From NCBI GenBank assembly GCA_035623985.1, contig DASPSJ010000001.1, forward strand, positions 17,378 through 81,377: a stretch of DNA of 64,000 nt, in the 5' to 3' direction. The notes beneath the pieces are model-generated. The model saw only the letters and a program-made list of their open reading frames with translations, did not search any database and had not been told where the DNA came from. Shown in pieces: positions 23,784 through 32,309 of this stretch (positions within the stretch are counted from its first letter, which is position 1; every line of letters starts with the position of its first letter). Position numbers and translations under genes: made by a program. This DNA comes from DAHUYF01 sp035623985. GTDB taxonomy: Bacteria; Pseudomonadota; Alphaproteobacteria; ATCC43930; CGMCC-115725.

Positions 23784-25169
23784 TCATTGCGGCAAGTGCA
23801 AGCGTACGCGAAGCCCATGCTGCGGCGAGTCCTCGAGGGTGAGCTCGCCGCCATGGCCGCGGGCCACGTCGCGGGCGATGGTGAGGCCCAACCCGACGCC
23901 GCCGGTGGTGGGATTGCGCACGCCGTCGAGGCGGACGAAGGGACGGAACACGTTCTCGCGCTGCGCCACGGGAATGCCCGGCCCGTCGTCGTCGATGAGG
24001 ATATCGACGCCGTCGGCGACGGGCAGCGCCGTCACCCAGATGTGGCTGCCGTAGCGTCGCGCATTGCTGAGCAGATTGGCGATGCAGCGGCGCATCGCGT
24101 CGGGGCGCAGCGGCAGTACGTAATCCTCCGGCAGCGTCAGCGAAATGTCGACGCCGTCGCGCCGCGCCGCTGCCGCGGCCTCCTCCAGGAGCAGCCCCAG
24201 ATCGGTGTCGCGCGGCTGCTCCGGCCCTTCGCCGCGGGCGAAGTCGAGATAGCCCTGCACCATGCGTTCCATGATGATGACGTCGTCCTTGAGTTCCGTC
24301 ACCTCCGGCCCCTCCTGGCCAAGGAATTCGAGCGCCAGCCGCATCCGGGTGAGCGGGGTTCGCAAATCATGCGATACCCCCGCCAGCATTTCGGTTCGCT
24401 GCGTGATCTGGCGGCGAATGCGGTCGCGCATCTTGAGGAAGGCAGAGGCCGCCTGGCGCACCTCGGTCGCGCCCTCGAGCTTGAAATTGGGGACCTCGCG
24501 TCCCTTGCCGAAGCTCTCCGCCGCCGCCGCCAGCCGGCGCAGCGCCTTGACCTGATTGCGCATGAACAGCGATGCCACCGCGAGCAACACCAGCGAGGAG
24601 CCGGCCATCCACAGCACGAAGATATAGGTGGTCGGCGTGAACAGCCGCTTGCGCGGCGCCGCCACCTGCATCACCCCGTCGCGCAGCTCGATCGAGATGA
24701 GAATGTCGCGGGGATCGAAATCGGCATCAATCTGGAAGGGGCGGCTCACCCGCTCTTCGATCGCGGCGGCGAGTTGTTCCTCGATGCGGCTGTCGCCGGC
24801 CTCGCGCACGCCGCGCGGCAGGGTCTCGCCGGGGCGGAAGATGAAATAAAGCTCGGTGGTGTCGGCGGCGCGCGACAGCAATGCGTCGATCTCGTCGGGG
24901 GTATCGGCATAGCGCAGCGCCCCGAGCGTCAGCGCGATGTCGCCGGCGACGCCGGTGGCGAGCCGCCGCTCGACGGTGTCCCAATGGCGGTCGTAAAAGA
25001 TCCAGGTGGCGATGAGCTGCGCCAGCACCAGCGGCAGGATGATGATGATCAGCGAGCGGCCGAAGAGGGAGCGCGGCAGCACGCGCTTCCACCAGCGGCG
25101 GTGGCTGTCCGCCTCCGGCGCCTTGGCGTCGGCCAGCAGCGCGGCACGGTCAATCCGGCTTGAGGACAT
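23784..25169 (-). CDS. EnvZ/FeuQ-type sensor histidine kinase
   Basis: This 461-residue inner-membrane sensor kinase has TM1 at about 40-60 (LIIIILPLVLAQLIATWIF), a periplasmic domain of about 120 residues, TM2 (YIFVLWMAGSSLVLLAVASLF), HAMP, a DHp domain with the phospho-accepting histidine in GVSHDLRTPLTRMRL, and a HATPase domain (NLLSNARRYG, DDDGPGIP, GGVGLGLTIARDVARGHGG). The start at 25169 overlaps the response-regulator gene by 20 bases. A TTG at about 25154, nearer its stop, is an alternative. Paired with the OmpR-like gene, it probably controls envelope genes. Confidence 0.92.
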   Translation of the reverse strand: MSSSRIDRAALLADAKAPEADSHRRWWKRVLPRSLFGRSLIIIILPLVLAQLIATWIFYDRHWDTVERRLATGVAGDIALTLGALRYADTPDEIDALLSRAADTTELYFIFRPGETLPRGVREAGDSRIEEQLAAAIEERVSRPFQIDADFDPRDILISIELRDGVMQVAAPRKRLFTPTTYIFVLWMAGSSLVLLAVASLFMRNQVKALRRLAAAAESFGKGREVPNFKLEGATEVRQAASAFLKMRDRIRRQITQRTEMLAGVSHDLRTPLTRMRLALEFLGQEGPEVTELKDDVIIMERMVQGYLDFARGEGPEQPRDTDLGLLLEEAAAAARRDGVDISLTLPEDYVLPLRPDAMRRCIANLLSNARRYGSHIWVTALPVADGVDILIDDDGPGIPVAQRENVFRPFVRLDGVRNPTTGGVGLGLTIARDVARGHGGELTLEDSPQHGLRVRLHLPQ

Positions 25170-25842
25170 AGCCGGTGCCCCGCACCGTCTGCAGATAGCG
25201 CGGAAATTTCGGATCACGCTCGATCTTGCGCCGAAGCCGGGTCATCTGCACGTCGACCGTGCGCACATTGCCGCTGAACTGCGCCTCCTCGGACAGGGCC
25301 TCGCGCGACACCGGTTCGCCGGCGCGGCGGGCGAGCGCCAACAGCAGCGCCGTCTCCGCCGCGGTGAGATGCACGGCATCGCCGCCGCGATAAAGCTCGC
25401 CGCGCGCGAGATCGAGGCGGCAAGCGCCGAGGCGGAACTCGGTGGCGGCGAGCTGCGGCTGCGGCACGCGCTGGAGGATGTTGCGCACGCGCAGGACCAG
25501 CTCGCGCGGCTCGAAGGGCTTGGCGAGGTAATCGTCGGCGCCGCGCTCGAGCCCGTTGATGCGATCCTCCGGTTCAGCCATCGCCGTGAGCAGCAGGATC
25601 GGAACGCGGCTCGTCGCGCGCAGGCTCCGGGTGAGGTCGAGCCCGCTCTCGCCGGGCATCATCACATCGAGCACCATCAAGTCGAAGGCGATGCTGGCCA
25701 GCCTGGCGCGCGCCTCGGCGGCGTCGCCGGCGACGGTGACGCGGAAACCCTGCTCGGTGAGATAGCGGCGAAGCAGCTCGCGCAGCCGCGCATCGTCATC
25801 GACCACCAAAAGATGCGGCTCGGTGCCATCCATGGCCGCCAC
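25150..25842 (-). CDS. OmpR-family response regulator
   Basis: This 230-residue regulator has a receiver domain with the acidic pocket VVDDD (14-18), the phosphorylated Asp59 in LMVLDVMMPGE, the switch threonine in LLLTA and the lysine in YLAKPFEPRELVLR. A winged-helix output domain follows (LTAAETALLLALA, SREALSEEAQFSGNVRTVDVQMTRLRRKI, RTVRGTGYVL-like QTVRGTGYVLKPD). It lies between marR and the sensor kinase gene, with which it overlaps. The ilvE/marR/ompR/envZ order is common in Rhizobiales and Rhodospirillales. It is called OmpR-like rather than ompR because targets are unknown. Confidence 0.93.
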   Translation of the reverse strand: MAAMDGTEPHLLVVDDDARLRELLRRYLTEQGFRVTVAGDAAEARARLASIAFDLMVLDVMMPGESGLDLTRSLRATSRVPILLLTAMAEPEDRINGLERGADDYLAKPFEPRELVLRVRNILQRVPQPQLAATEFRLGACRLDLARGELYRGGDAVHLTAAETALLLALARRAGEPVSREALSEEAQFSGNVRTVDVQMTRLRRKIERDPKFPRYLQTVRGTGYVLKPD

Positions 25843-25857
25843 TATACACTGAAGCCT

Positions 25858-26355
25858 TCAGCGCGTCGGCGGGCCGCGTTCGAAGCGACGGCGGTCGGCC
25901 TCGCCGCCGATGATGCCGAGCATGACCTTGCGGAAACCTTCAACCGCCTGCGCGCCGGCTTCGCGATAGGCCTTGGCGATACGCTGGCGCTGGTTCTCCG
26001 AGAGCTGCCGCTCGAGTTCGATGCCCTTTTCGGTAAGCTCGAGCAGACGCTGCCGCCGGTCGCGGCTTCCGGGCCGCTGCTGGATGAAGCCCTGGCGCAC
26101 GAGCTGGCCCAGCACGCGGCTCAGGCTTTGCTTGGTGATGCGCAGGATGCCCAGCAGATCGCTGACGCTCATCTGCGGATACCGGCCGACGAAGTAGATG
26201 ACGCGGTGATGGGCACGGCCGAAGCCATAACGCGCCAGCATGGCGTCGGGCTCGGCGGTGAAATCGCGATAAGCGTAATAGAGGAGCTCGATCCCTTGGC
26301 GCAGCTCCTCCTCGCGAAGAAATAACAGGGTAGCGGCAGATTTTACGTCAGGCAT
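25858..26355 (-). CDS. MarR-family transcriptional regulator
   Basis: This 165-residue winged-helix regulator has a helical dimerisation N-terminus (LREEELRQGIELLYYAYRDF), the recognition region MSVSDLLGILRITKQSLSRVLGQL and the wing QQRPGSRDRRQRLLELTEKG. It is divergent from ilvE with only about 94 bases between the start codons, including a perfect dyad that overlaps a TATAAT box. Autoregulation and control of ilvE are the obvious hypotheses. It may also be co-transcribed with the two-component genes 15 bases downstream. Confidence 0.92.
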   Translation of the reverse strand: MPDVKSAATLLFLREEELRQGIELLYYAYRDFTAEPDAMLARYGFGRAHHRVIYFVGRYPQMSVSDLLGILRITKQSLSRVLGQLVRQGFIQQRPGSRDRRQRLLELTEKGIELERQLSENQRQRIAKAYREAGAQAVEGFRKVMLGIIGGEADRRRFERGPPTR

Positions 26356-26384
26356 GTTGACTTATTTTCATCGAAACGGTTACA

Positions 26385-26410
26385 CCGACGGTTCGTCGGG
26401 GCCATATAAT
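26385..26410 (+). promoter_or_regulatory. Dyad operator and -10 box between marR and ilvE
   Basis: CCGACG (26385-26390) and CGTCGG (26394-26399) form a perfect six-base inverted repeat with a three-base centre, immediately followed by TATAAT (26405-26410), a consensus -10 for ilvE. No convincing -35 is seen at 17 bases. The position suits a repressor site, plausibly for the adjacent MarR. Confidence 0.45.
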
Positions 26411-26449
26411 GGACCAGAACCCTGACCGGAGCGAGTGGAAGAGGCCGAG

Positions 26450-27469
26450 ATGGATACGACGATCTCGTGGAAAGAGCTGGGATTTCGCTACCTCGATACC
26501 GGCGTTTACGCGCGGGCTGATTTCCGCCGCGGCGTGTGGTCGGCGGCCGAGCTGTGCACCGGCGCGAGCCTGTCGCTGCACATTGCCGCGACCTGCCTGC
26601 ATTACGGCCAGGCATGCTTCGAAGGGATGAAGGCGTTCCGCCAGACCAGCGGTCGGGTCGTCTGCTTCCGTCCCGATGCCCATGCGCGGCGCATGACCAG
26701 GACGGCCGAGCGGCTGGCCATGGTGCCGCCACCCAAGGAGCTGTTCATCGACACCGTGCGCAAGATCGTCGCGCAGAACGACGCCTATGTTCCGCCTTAC
26801 GAGACCGGCGCGACGCTCTATGTCCGGCCGCTGCTCATCGGCACCAGCCCAGTCATCGGCGTTCATCCCAGCGACGATTTCGCGTTCATCATCTTCGCCA
26901 TGCCGGTCGGTCCTTATTACAAGGCCGGCATGGTGCCGGTGTGCGCCTATGTCCAGGAAGCGTATGACCGCGCCGCGCCGCATGGCGTGGGCCACGTCAA
27001 GGCCGCCGGCAATTACGCCGCCGGGATGGTCGGCGAGATCGAGGTCAAGGAGAAGGGCTATCCCGTCTCGCTCTATCTCGATTCCGCGACGCACACCCTG
27101 ATCGACGAGTTCGGCACCTCGAACTTCATCGGCATCACCGGCGACGGCCGCTATGTCACGCCGAAATCGGACTCGATCCTGGAAAGCATCACCAATGACA
27201 GCCTCATGGTCATCGCCCGCGATCTTGGCCTCAAGGTCGAGCATCGGGCGGTGCGCTGGGACGAGCTGGAGGATTTCGTCGAGGTCGGCGCCTGCGGCAC
27301 CGCTGCGGTGATCACGCCGATCTCCTCGATCACGCGCGGCGACAAGACGCTGCATTTCGGGTCGGAGGACAAGCCGGGCAAGACACTGCAGCGGCTCTAT
27401 GACGAGATCCAGGGCATCCGCTATGGCACGATCGCCGACCGCTACGGCTGGACGATGCCCATCGGCTAG
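26450..27469 (+). CDS. ilvE: Branched-chain amino-acid aminotransferase
   Basis: IlvE transfers amino groups between glutamate and valine, leucine or isoleucine keto acids. It is a fold-type IV PLP enzyme of 339 residues: GQACFEGMKAFRQ, FRPDAHARRMTRTAERL, TLYVRPLLIGTSPVIGVHP, VKAAGNYAAG with the PLP lysine, DEFGTSNFIGI and GTAAVITPI. The ATG at 26450 has GAAGAGG correctly spaced; a GTG five codons upstream is an alternative. It is divergent from marR and 27 bases before a crotonase gene, with which it may be co-transcribed. Confidence 0.93.
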   Translation: MDTTISWKELGFRYLDTGVYARADFRRGVWSAAELCTGASLSLHIAATCLHYGQACFEGMKAFRQTSGRVVCFRPDAHARRMTRTAERLAMVPPPKELFIDTVRKIVAQNDAYVPPYETGATLYVRPLLIGTSPVIGVHPSDDFAFIIFAMPVGPYYKAGMVPVCAYVQEAYDRAAPHGVGHVKAAGNYAAGMVGEIEVKEKGYPVSLYLDSATHTLIDEFGTSNFIGITGDGRYVTPKSDSILESITNDSLMVIARDLGLKVEHRAVRWDELEDFVEVGACGTAAVITPISSITRGDKTLHFGSEDKPGKTLQRLYDEIQGIRYGTIADRYGWTMPIG

Positions 27470-27496
27470 GCGCGGGCCGCCTCGCAAGGAGCGTTC

Positions 27497-28273
27497 ATGA
27501 GCATTCGTGTGGAGAAGGACGGGCCGGTCACCACGGTGATCATCGATCGGCCCGAAGCGCGCAACGCCGTGAACCCGACGATGGCGATGGCTCTCGCCGA
27601 GGCCTTTCTCGCCTTCGATGCCGACGACACGGCCAAAGTTGGCGTGCTCTATGGCGAGCATGGCGTGTTCTGCGCCGGCTTCGATCTCAAGGTCGCCTCG
27701 ACGGAAGCCGGAACCGGCTGGGCCAAAGCCGAGGGAAATATCGGGCCGATGGGTCCGACGCGGCTGCTGCTGAAGAAGCCGGTGATAGCCGCGGTCGCGG
27801 GCTACGCCGTGGCCGGCGGGCTCGAACTTGCGCTCTGGTGCGATCTGCGCGTCGCCGAGGAGAATGCGATTTTCGGCGTGTTCTGCCGGCGCTGGGGCGT
27901 GCCGCTGCGCGACGGCGGCACAGTGCGGCTGCCGCGGCTCATCGGCCACAGCCGCGCCCTCGACATGATTCTCACCGGCCGGCCGGTGGGCGCGGTCGAG
28001 GCGCTCACCATGGGCCTCGCCAACCGCGTCGTGCCCGGAGGCACGGCGCGCGAAGCGGCCGAAGCGCTCGCCCGCGAGCTTGCCGCGCTGCCGCAGCTCT
28101 GTCTCAGAAGCGACCGGCTCTCCTCCTATCAGCAGTGGGACCGTGATTTCGCCGCGGCGATGGCCAACGAGTTCAAGCTTGGCGATGCGGTGAAGGCCAG
28201 CGGCGAATCGCGCGAGGGCGCCATGCGCTTCGCCAAGGGCGCTGGACGCCACGGCGCGCCCGATTCTCGCTGA
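27497..28273 (+). CDS. Crotonase/enoyl-CoA hydratase family protein
   Basis: This 258-residue protein has the crotonase fold with the oxyanion-hole motifs GVFCAGFDLK and AVAGYAVAGGLELALWCDL. The first catalytic glutamate of enoyl-CoA hydratase (the E in GLELA) is present. The position of the second catalytic glutamate is occupied by FGVFCRRWGVPL, so classical hydratase activity is uncertain. C-terminal helix residues (MRFAKGAGRHG) match this subfamily. AAGGAGCG precedes the ATG. It follows ilvE on the same strand and is convergent with moaE. Confidence 0.87.
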   Translation: MSIRVEKDGPVTTVIIDRPEARNAVNPTMAMALAEAFLAFDADDTAKVGVLYGEHGVFCAGFDLKVASTEAGTGWAKAEGNIGPMGPTRLLLKKPVIAAVAGYAVAGGLELALWCDLRVAEENAIFGVFCRRWGVPLRDGGTVRLPRLIGHSRALDMILTGRPVGAVEALTMGLANRVVPGGTAREAAEALARELAALPQLCLRSDRLSSYQQWDRDFAAAMANEFKLGDAVKASGESREGAMRFAKGAGRHGAPDSR

Positions 28274-28287
28274 GCAGCCGCGGATAG

Positions 28288-28740
28288 CTACTCGCCGGCC
28301 CAGCGCTTGGTGGCTTCGTCGTCGCTGACCTGGGCCTCGACCCAGCGGGGACCTTCCGGCGTCTCCTCGAGTTTCCAGAACGGCGCCTTGGTCTTGAGCC
28401 AATCGATCAGGAACTGGCAACTGTCGAAAGCGGCCTGGCGATGCGCCGAGGCGGTGGCGACCAGCACGATGCGCTCGCCCGGCTCGAGCCGGCCGTAGCG
28501 GTGGATGATCAGAACCGCGTCGAGCGGCCAGCGCCGGCGTGCCTCGGCTTCGATCTCGGTCAGCGCGCGCTCGGTCATGCCGGGATAATGCTCCAGCGTC
28601 ATGGCGCCGATGCGCCGCTCGCCGGCGAGGTCGCGCACCAGGCCCAGAAAGCTGGTGACCCCGCCGATGCCGGTCTTGCCGCGGGTGAGCGCCTCGAGCT
28701 CGGCGCCGACATCGAAATCCTCGCGCTGCACGCGGATCAT
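28288..28740 (-). CDS. moaE: Molybdopterin synthase catalytic subunit
   Basis: MoaE, with MoaD, inserts sulfur into cyclic pyranopterin monophosphate to make molybdopterin. The 150-residue length is typical. Family motifs include GGVTSFLGLVRD, LEHYPGMTERAL, DAVLIIHRYGRLEPGE, VLVATASAHRQAAFDSCQF and the active-site lysine region LKTKAPFWKLEE. It lies three bases after moaD, so the heterotetramer subunits are co-translated. It is the last gene of a long minus-strand run containing moeA and mobB. Confidence 0.95.
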   Translation of the reverse strand: MIRVQREDFDVGAELEALTRGKTGIGGVTSFLGLVRDLAGERRIGAMTLEHYPGMTERALTEIEAEARRRWPLDAVLIIHRYGRLEPGERIVLVATASAHRQAAFDSCQFLIDWLKTKAPFWKLEETPEGPRWVEAQVSDDEATKRWAGE

Positions 28741-28743
28741 GGC

Positions 28744-28995
28744 TCAGCCTCCCGTCACCGGCGGGAACAGCGCCACCTCGTCGCCGGGCCGCACCGGGTG
28801 TTCCCAGCCGACATATTCCTGGTTGACCGCCACGCGCACGATCTTGACGTCCTTGAGCGCCTCGGCGAAGCCCGGGCCGCGGGTCCTGAGCCAGTCGAGC
28901 AGCGCCGCCACGGTGGCGACACCCGCCGGCGGGTCGACCCTCTCCTCGGCGATGCCGATCTTGGTGCGCAGCCAAGCGAAATAGAGCAGTTTCAT
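28744..28995 (-). CDS. moaD: Molybdopterin synthase sulfur-carrier subunit
   Basis: MoaD is the small ubiquitin-fold carrier whose C-terminal Gly-Gly is thiocarboxylated by MoeB and inserts into MoaE. The 83-residue product ends VALFPPVTGG, with the required di-glycine. It starts MKLLYFAWLRTKIG at 28995; a longer frame upstream has no similarity. The gene is three bases before moaE and 39 bases after an SDR gene. No moeB-like activating enzyme is in the window. Confidence 0.95.
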   Translation of the reverse strand: MKLLYFAWLRTKIGIAEERVDPPAGVATVAALLDWLRTRGPGFAEALKDVKIVRVAVNQEYVGWEHPVRPGDEVALFPPVTGG

Positions 28996-29034
28996 GGTTT
29001 CTGACCTATGGCACGGCGCGAGCCATTTCAACCA

Positions 29035-29817
29035 TTATTGCGCCAGGAACCCGCCGTCGACCGGCAAGGTATGCCCGGTCACCAGCGCCGACGCGCGGCT
29101 GGCGAGATAGAGCACGGCGCCGACGACGTCGGCGGGCTCGCCGATGCGGCCCATGGGCGTCCGCCGCTCGATCTCCGCTACCGCCTCCGGCTGCTGCAGC
29201 AGCGCGGCGGTGAGCGGCGTGCGGATATAGGTCGGCGCCACGGCGTTGACGCGGATGCCCTGGCGCGCCCATTCGACGGCGAGGGCGCGCGTCAGATTGA
29301 CCACCGCGCCTTTCGAGGTCTGGTAGGCGACGTTGGGATAGATGCCGCCGGAAAAGCCCATGATCGAGCCGATGTTGACAATGCGGCCGCCGCCCCGCCC
29401 CAGCATGTGCCGTGCCGCTTCCCGCGCGCAAAGGAAAGAGCCGGTGACATTGACGGCCATCACCCGCTCCCAATCCGCCGGCGCCAGCTCGGTTGCGGGC
29501 TTGCGGATGGCGATGCCGGCGCTGTTGACGAGGACATCGAGGCGTCCCCAGCGCGAGGCGATCTCGGCGAAGACGCGCTCGACGGCGGTGGCGTCGCTCA
29601 CTTCGAGCGGCCAAGCCCGTGCCTCGCCGCCGATCTCGCGGGCGCGGGCGGAAGCCCCTGCGAGGTCGCGGTCGAGCAGCGCCACGCGCCCGCCCACCCG
29701 GGCGAGACCCTGCGCGACGGCGGCGCCGATGCCGCTGGCGGCGCCGGTGACGATTGCCACCTCGCCGTCGAGGCGGAAGGCGGCGAGGGGATCGGCGAGA
29801 TCGAGGCCGCCGCTCAT
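29035..29817 (-). CDS. Short-chain dehydrogenase/reductase within the Moco cluster
   Basis: This 260-residue classical SDR has the cofactor motif VTGAASGIGAAV, VNSAGIAIRKP, a catalytic serine in VNIGSIMGFSGG, YQTSKGAVV with the Tyr-xxx-Lys pair, and the C-terminal LPVDGGF. An acidic residue after the second strand (LLDRD) suggests NAD preference. The ATG overlaps the moeA stop as ATGA, so it is translationally coupled to a Moco gene although SDRs have no known role in that pathway. Substrate unknown; the sequence resembles gluconate 5-dehydrogenase/glucose dehydrogenase-type enzymes. Confidence 0.87.
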   Translation of the reverse strand: MSGGLDLADPLAAFRLDGEVAIVTGAASGIGAAVAQGLARVGGRVALLDRDLAGASARAREIGGEARAWPLEVSDATAVERVFAEIASRWGRLDVLVNSAGIAIRKPATELAPADWERVMAVNVTGSFLCAREAARHMLGRGGGRIVNIGSIMGFSGGIYPNVAYQTSKGAVVNLTRALAVEWARQGIRVNAVAPTYIRTPLTAALLQQPEAVAEIERRTPMGRIGEPADVVGAVLYLASRASALVTGHTLPVDGGFLAQ

Positions 29818-31070
29818 TCCAGCACCTCGCTGAACGGGATGAAATCGATGCTCATGCCGGGCTCGATACGGCTGATTCCTTCGCCGATCTCGGCGAAGCC
29901 GTCGGCTTCGACCATCGGGGACAGGATCCCGGCGCCGTCGCGCGGGAATTTGCGCGCCACCCACCCGCCGGCTTCGCCGCGTTCGAGCCGCGCGCGCAGA
30001 TAGTCGCAGCGGTTGCTGCGCTTCTTATAGTCGAAGCCCGCGCTGACGCGGAAGCGGCGCGGTGCGGCATGTCGCGCGCCGGAAAGGCACAGCACCAGCG
30101 GCCGCGCCAGGAGGAGGAAGGTGACCATCATTGCCGCCGGATTCCCGGGCAGGCCGAGAAAGGGGACGCGGCCTATCTGGCCGAGTGCCACAGGGCGGCC
30201 CGGTTTGATCGCGAGCCGCCAGAAATGCAGCCTGCCTTGCGCTTCGACTGCGGCTTTGACGTGGTCCTCCTCGCCGGTCGACATGCCGCCCGAGGTCAGG
30301 ATCAGATCGTGACCGTCCGCCGCGGCGGCAATCGCCCGATGGATGCCGGCCCTCTCGTCGGGCAGGATGCCGAGATCGGTGACCACCGCGCCGAGGCCCT
30401 CGAGCAGCGCCAGCAGCGCATAGCGGTTGGCGTCGTAGATCGCACCCGGCGGCAGCGCGCTGCCGGGATCGCGCAGCTCGTCGCCGGTGGAGAAAAGGGC
30501 CACGCGCAGCCGGCGATGAACTCTGAGCGCGGCGAAACCGAGCGAGGCAGCGAGGCCGATTTCCTGCGGACGCAGCCGTTGTCCGGCACCGAGGACGGTG
30601 GTGCCGGATTTGATGTCCTCGCCGGCGCGGCGGCGGTTGGCGCCGCGCTTGACGCCGGGCGGTATGCGCACCGTGCCCTTGGCCTCGCTGCAATCCTCCT
30701 GCATCAGCACGGTGTCGAGTCCCTCCGGTATCGGCGCGCCGGTGAAGATGCGCACCGCCGCGCCGCGCCGTGCCGCGGCGGGCAGCGGATGGCCGGCCGC
30801 AACACGACCCACGACCGGCAGCAGGGTCGGCGCGCCGGGGGCGAGATCGTCAAAGAATACGGCATAGCCATCGACGGCGGCGTTGTCGTGGGGCGGCACG
30901 TCATGCGGCGCCAGGATGGGCTCGGCGAGAATGCGCCCGCGCGCGACAGCAAGCGGCACGCTCTCCCATTCGACCACCGGCGCGGTCTTGGCGGCGAGCA
31001 GCTCCAATGCCGCTGCCATCGGCAGCAGATCGCCGCCGGAAGCAAAGCAATCGTCGCTCAACCGCGCCAT
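29814..31070 (-). CDS. moeA: Molybdopterin molybdotransferase
   Basis: MoeA inserts molybdate into adenylylated molybdopterin. The 418-residue protein shows the family architecture: domain I/II with PPHDNAAVDGYAV, AGHPLPAAARRGAAVRIFTGAPIPEGLDTV and QEDC, the MoCF-like domain III with LFSTGDEL, YDANRYALLALLEGLGA, TSGGMSTGEEDH and LGLPGNPAAMMVTF, and a C-terminal beta domain. The start at 31070 is one base after the mobB stop region, and the downstream SDR overlaps its end. Together with mobB, moaD and moaE it gives most late Moco steps. Confidence 0.94.
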   Translation of the reverse strand: MARLSDDCFASGGDLLPMAAALELLAAKTAPVVEWESVPLAVARGRILAEPILAPHDVPPHDNAAVDGYAVFFDDLAPGAPTLLPVVGRVAAGHPLPAAARRGAAVRIFTGAPIPEGLDTVLMQEDCSEAKGTVRIPPGVKRGANRRRAGEDIKSGTTVLGAGQRLRPQEIGLAASLGFAALRVHRRLRVALFSTGDELRDPGSALPPGAIYDANRYALLALLEGLGAVVTDLGILPDERAGIHRAIAAAADGHDLILTSGGMSTGEEDHVKAAVEAQGRLHFWRLAIKPGRPVALGQIGRVPFLGLPGNPAAMMVTFLLLARPLVLCLSGARHAAPRRFRVSAGFDYKKRSNRCDYLRARLERGEAGGWVARKFPRDGAGILSPMVEADGFAEIGEGISRIEPGMSIDFIPFSEVLE

Positions 31071-31071
31071 C

Positions 31072-31593
31072 TCACGCTGCCTTGAGCCGGCAATGGTCGA
31101 GAATGAAGCGGGCGATCACGGCGACGTCGTCGAGCGCCAGCAGCGGTATAGAAAGCCCGGCCACCGGCACGTCGCTCGCCACCGCGACGACGTGCGGATC
31201 ATCGATGCAAAGCAGCGGCTTGCCGAGCGCCGGGCGATGCACTTCGAGCTTGTCATGGCTGCCGTGCTTGAAGCCTTCGACCAGCAGCAAATCGACCGGC
31301 GTCATCCGGCGGATGAGCGCATCAAGCGAAGGCTCGGGCGCACCGCGATGCTCGTGGACAAGCGCCCAGCGCCGTTCCGAGGCGATCATCACCTCGCTCG
31401 CGCCGGCCTCGCGGTGGCGCCAGCTATCCTTGCCGGGCTGGTCGAGATCGAAGCTGTGATGCGCATGCTTGACCGTCGAGACGGCAAGCCCGCAGCGGGT
31501 GAGTTCGGGCAGGAGGCGAGCAATCAGCGTCGTCTTGCCGCTGCCGCTCCAGCCCGCGAGGCCGAACACGCGCATCGGCTCGGGCGCATTCAC
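31072..31593 (-). CDS. mobB: Molybdopterin-guanine dinucleotide biosynthesis protein B
   Basis: MobB is a P-loop GTPase that assists MobA in attaching GMP to Mo-molybdopterin. The 173-residue protein has Walker A GWSGSGKT (14-21), STVKHAHHSFDLDQPGKDSWRHREAGA typical of the family, and LLLVEGFKHGSHDKLEVHR. The gene lies between pgsA (whose start region it follows with a four-base overlap) and moeA (one base), so it is co-translated with both. mobA is not in the window. Its presence implies that some molybdoenzymes here use the dinucleotide cofactor. Confidence 0.93.
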   Translation of the reverse strand: MNAPEPMRVFGLAGWSGSGKTTLIARLLPELTRCGLAVSTVKHAHHSFDLDQPGKDSWRHREAGASEVMIASERRWALVHEHRGAPEPSLDALIRRMTPVDLLLVEGFKHGSHDKLEVHRPALGKPLLCIDDPHVVAVASDVPVAGLSIPLLALDDVAVIARFILDHCRLKAA

Positions 31594-32186
31594 CGGGCGC
31601 CGCTCGGTTTCGCGGTCTCGACCGGCGGGCGCTCGTCGGTCATGTGAACGAGGCCGGCGCGCAGATAATCATAGCCGGTCACCAGAGTAAGCATCGCCGC
31701 CGCCCACAGCATCAGCTCGCCGATCCAGGTTACCGGCAAGTAGGCCGGGCCTGCGTCCCCCACCAGCAGCACGCCGATCGCGCCCATCTGCAGCCCGGTC
31801 TTCCATTTGGCGAGCCGTGAAGAGGGAACCCGCACTTTAAGGGCGGCGAGATGCTCGCGCAGCCCCGAGACCAGAATCTCGCGCCCGAGGATCACCAGCG
31901 CGGGAAAGATGGTCGGCTCCGAGACGCGCTGGAGCGCCGCCAGCATGAACAGGATCGCCGCCACCAGCAGCTTGTCGGCGATCGGATCGAGAAAACGGCC
32001 GAGTTCCGATTGCTGCTTCCACAATCGTGCCAGGCGCCCGTCGAGCCAGTCGGTGAAGCCGGCAAGCGCAAACAGGCCGCAACCGATCCAGGGACCATAG
32101 GGCGGCGGCAGGTAGAAGGTGACGATGACCAAAGGGATCGCGGCGATCCGCGACAAAGTCAGCAGATTGGGAAGCGTGGTCAGCAT
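31590..32186 (-). CDS. pgsA: CDP-diacylglycerol-glycerol-3-phosphate 3-phosphatidyltransferase
   Basis: PgsA commits CDP-diacylglycerol to phosphatidylglycerol synthesis in the inner membrane. The 198-residue protein begins MLTTLPNLLTLSRIAAIPLV and has several membrane helices. The complete CDP-alcohol phosphotransferase motif is visible: D-x2-DG-x2-AR-x8-G-x3-D-x3-D in DWLDGRLAR through GRFLDPIAD. Phosphatidylglycerol is the lipid donor for Lgt, also encoded here. It is 123 bases downstream of uvrC; uvrC-pgsA-moaDE is a frequent order, here expanded by mobB, moeA and an SDR. Confidence 0.95.
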   Translation of the reverse strand: MLTTLPNLLTLSRIAAIPLVIVTFYLPPPYGPWIGCGLFALAGFTDWLDGRLARLWKQQSELGRFLDPIADKLLVAAILFMLAALQRVSEPTIFPALVILGREILVSGLREHLAALKVRVPSSRLAKWKTGLQMGAIGVLLVGDAGPAYLPVTWIGELMLWAAAMLTLVTGYDYLRAGLVHMTDERPPVETAKPSGAR

Positions 32187-32309
32187 GGCACATCCGATCC
32201 CGCCCGGGGGCGCGGGATATCTTCGCGCAGTCTAGCGCCGTTGATGCCTGTTTGGGAAATAGTGGAATGTCTCGGCAACGCAGACCCCTCCCATGTCCCC
32301 GACAAGCTT

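Noticed and set aside
26348..28975. Minus-strand open frame of 875 codons across ilvE, the crotonase gene and moaE
   Set aside because: It spans several well-supported genes in other frames and consists of low-complexity Arg/Ala/Gly sequence; only chance absence of stop codons.
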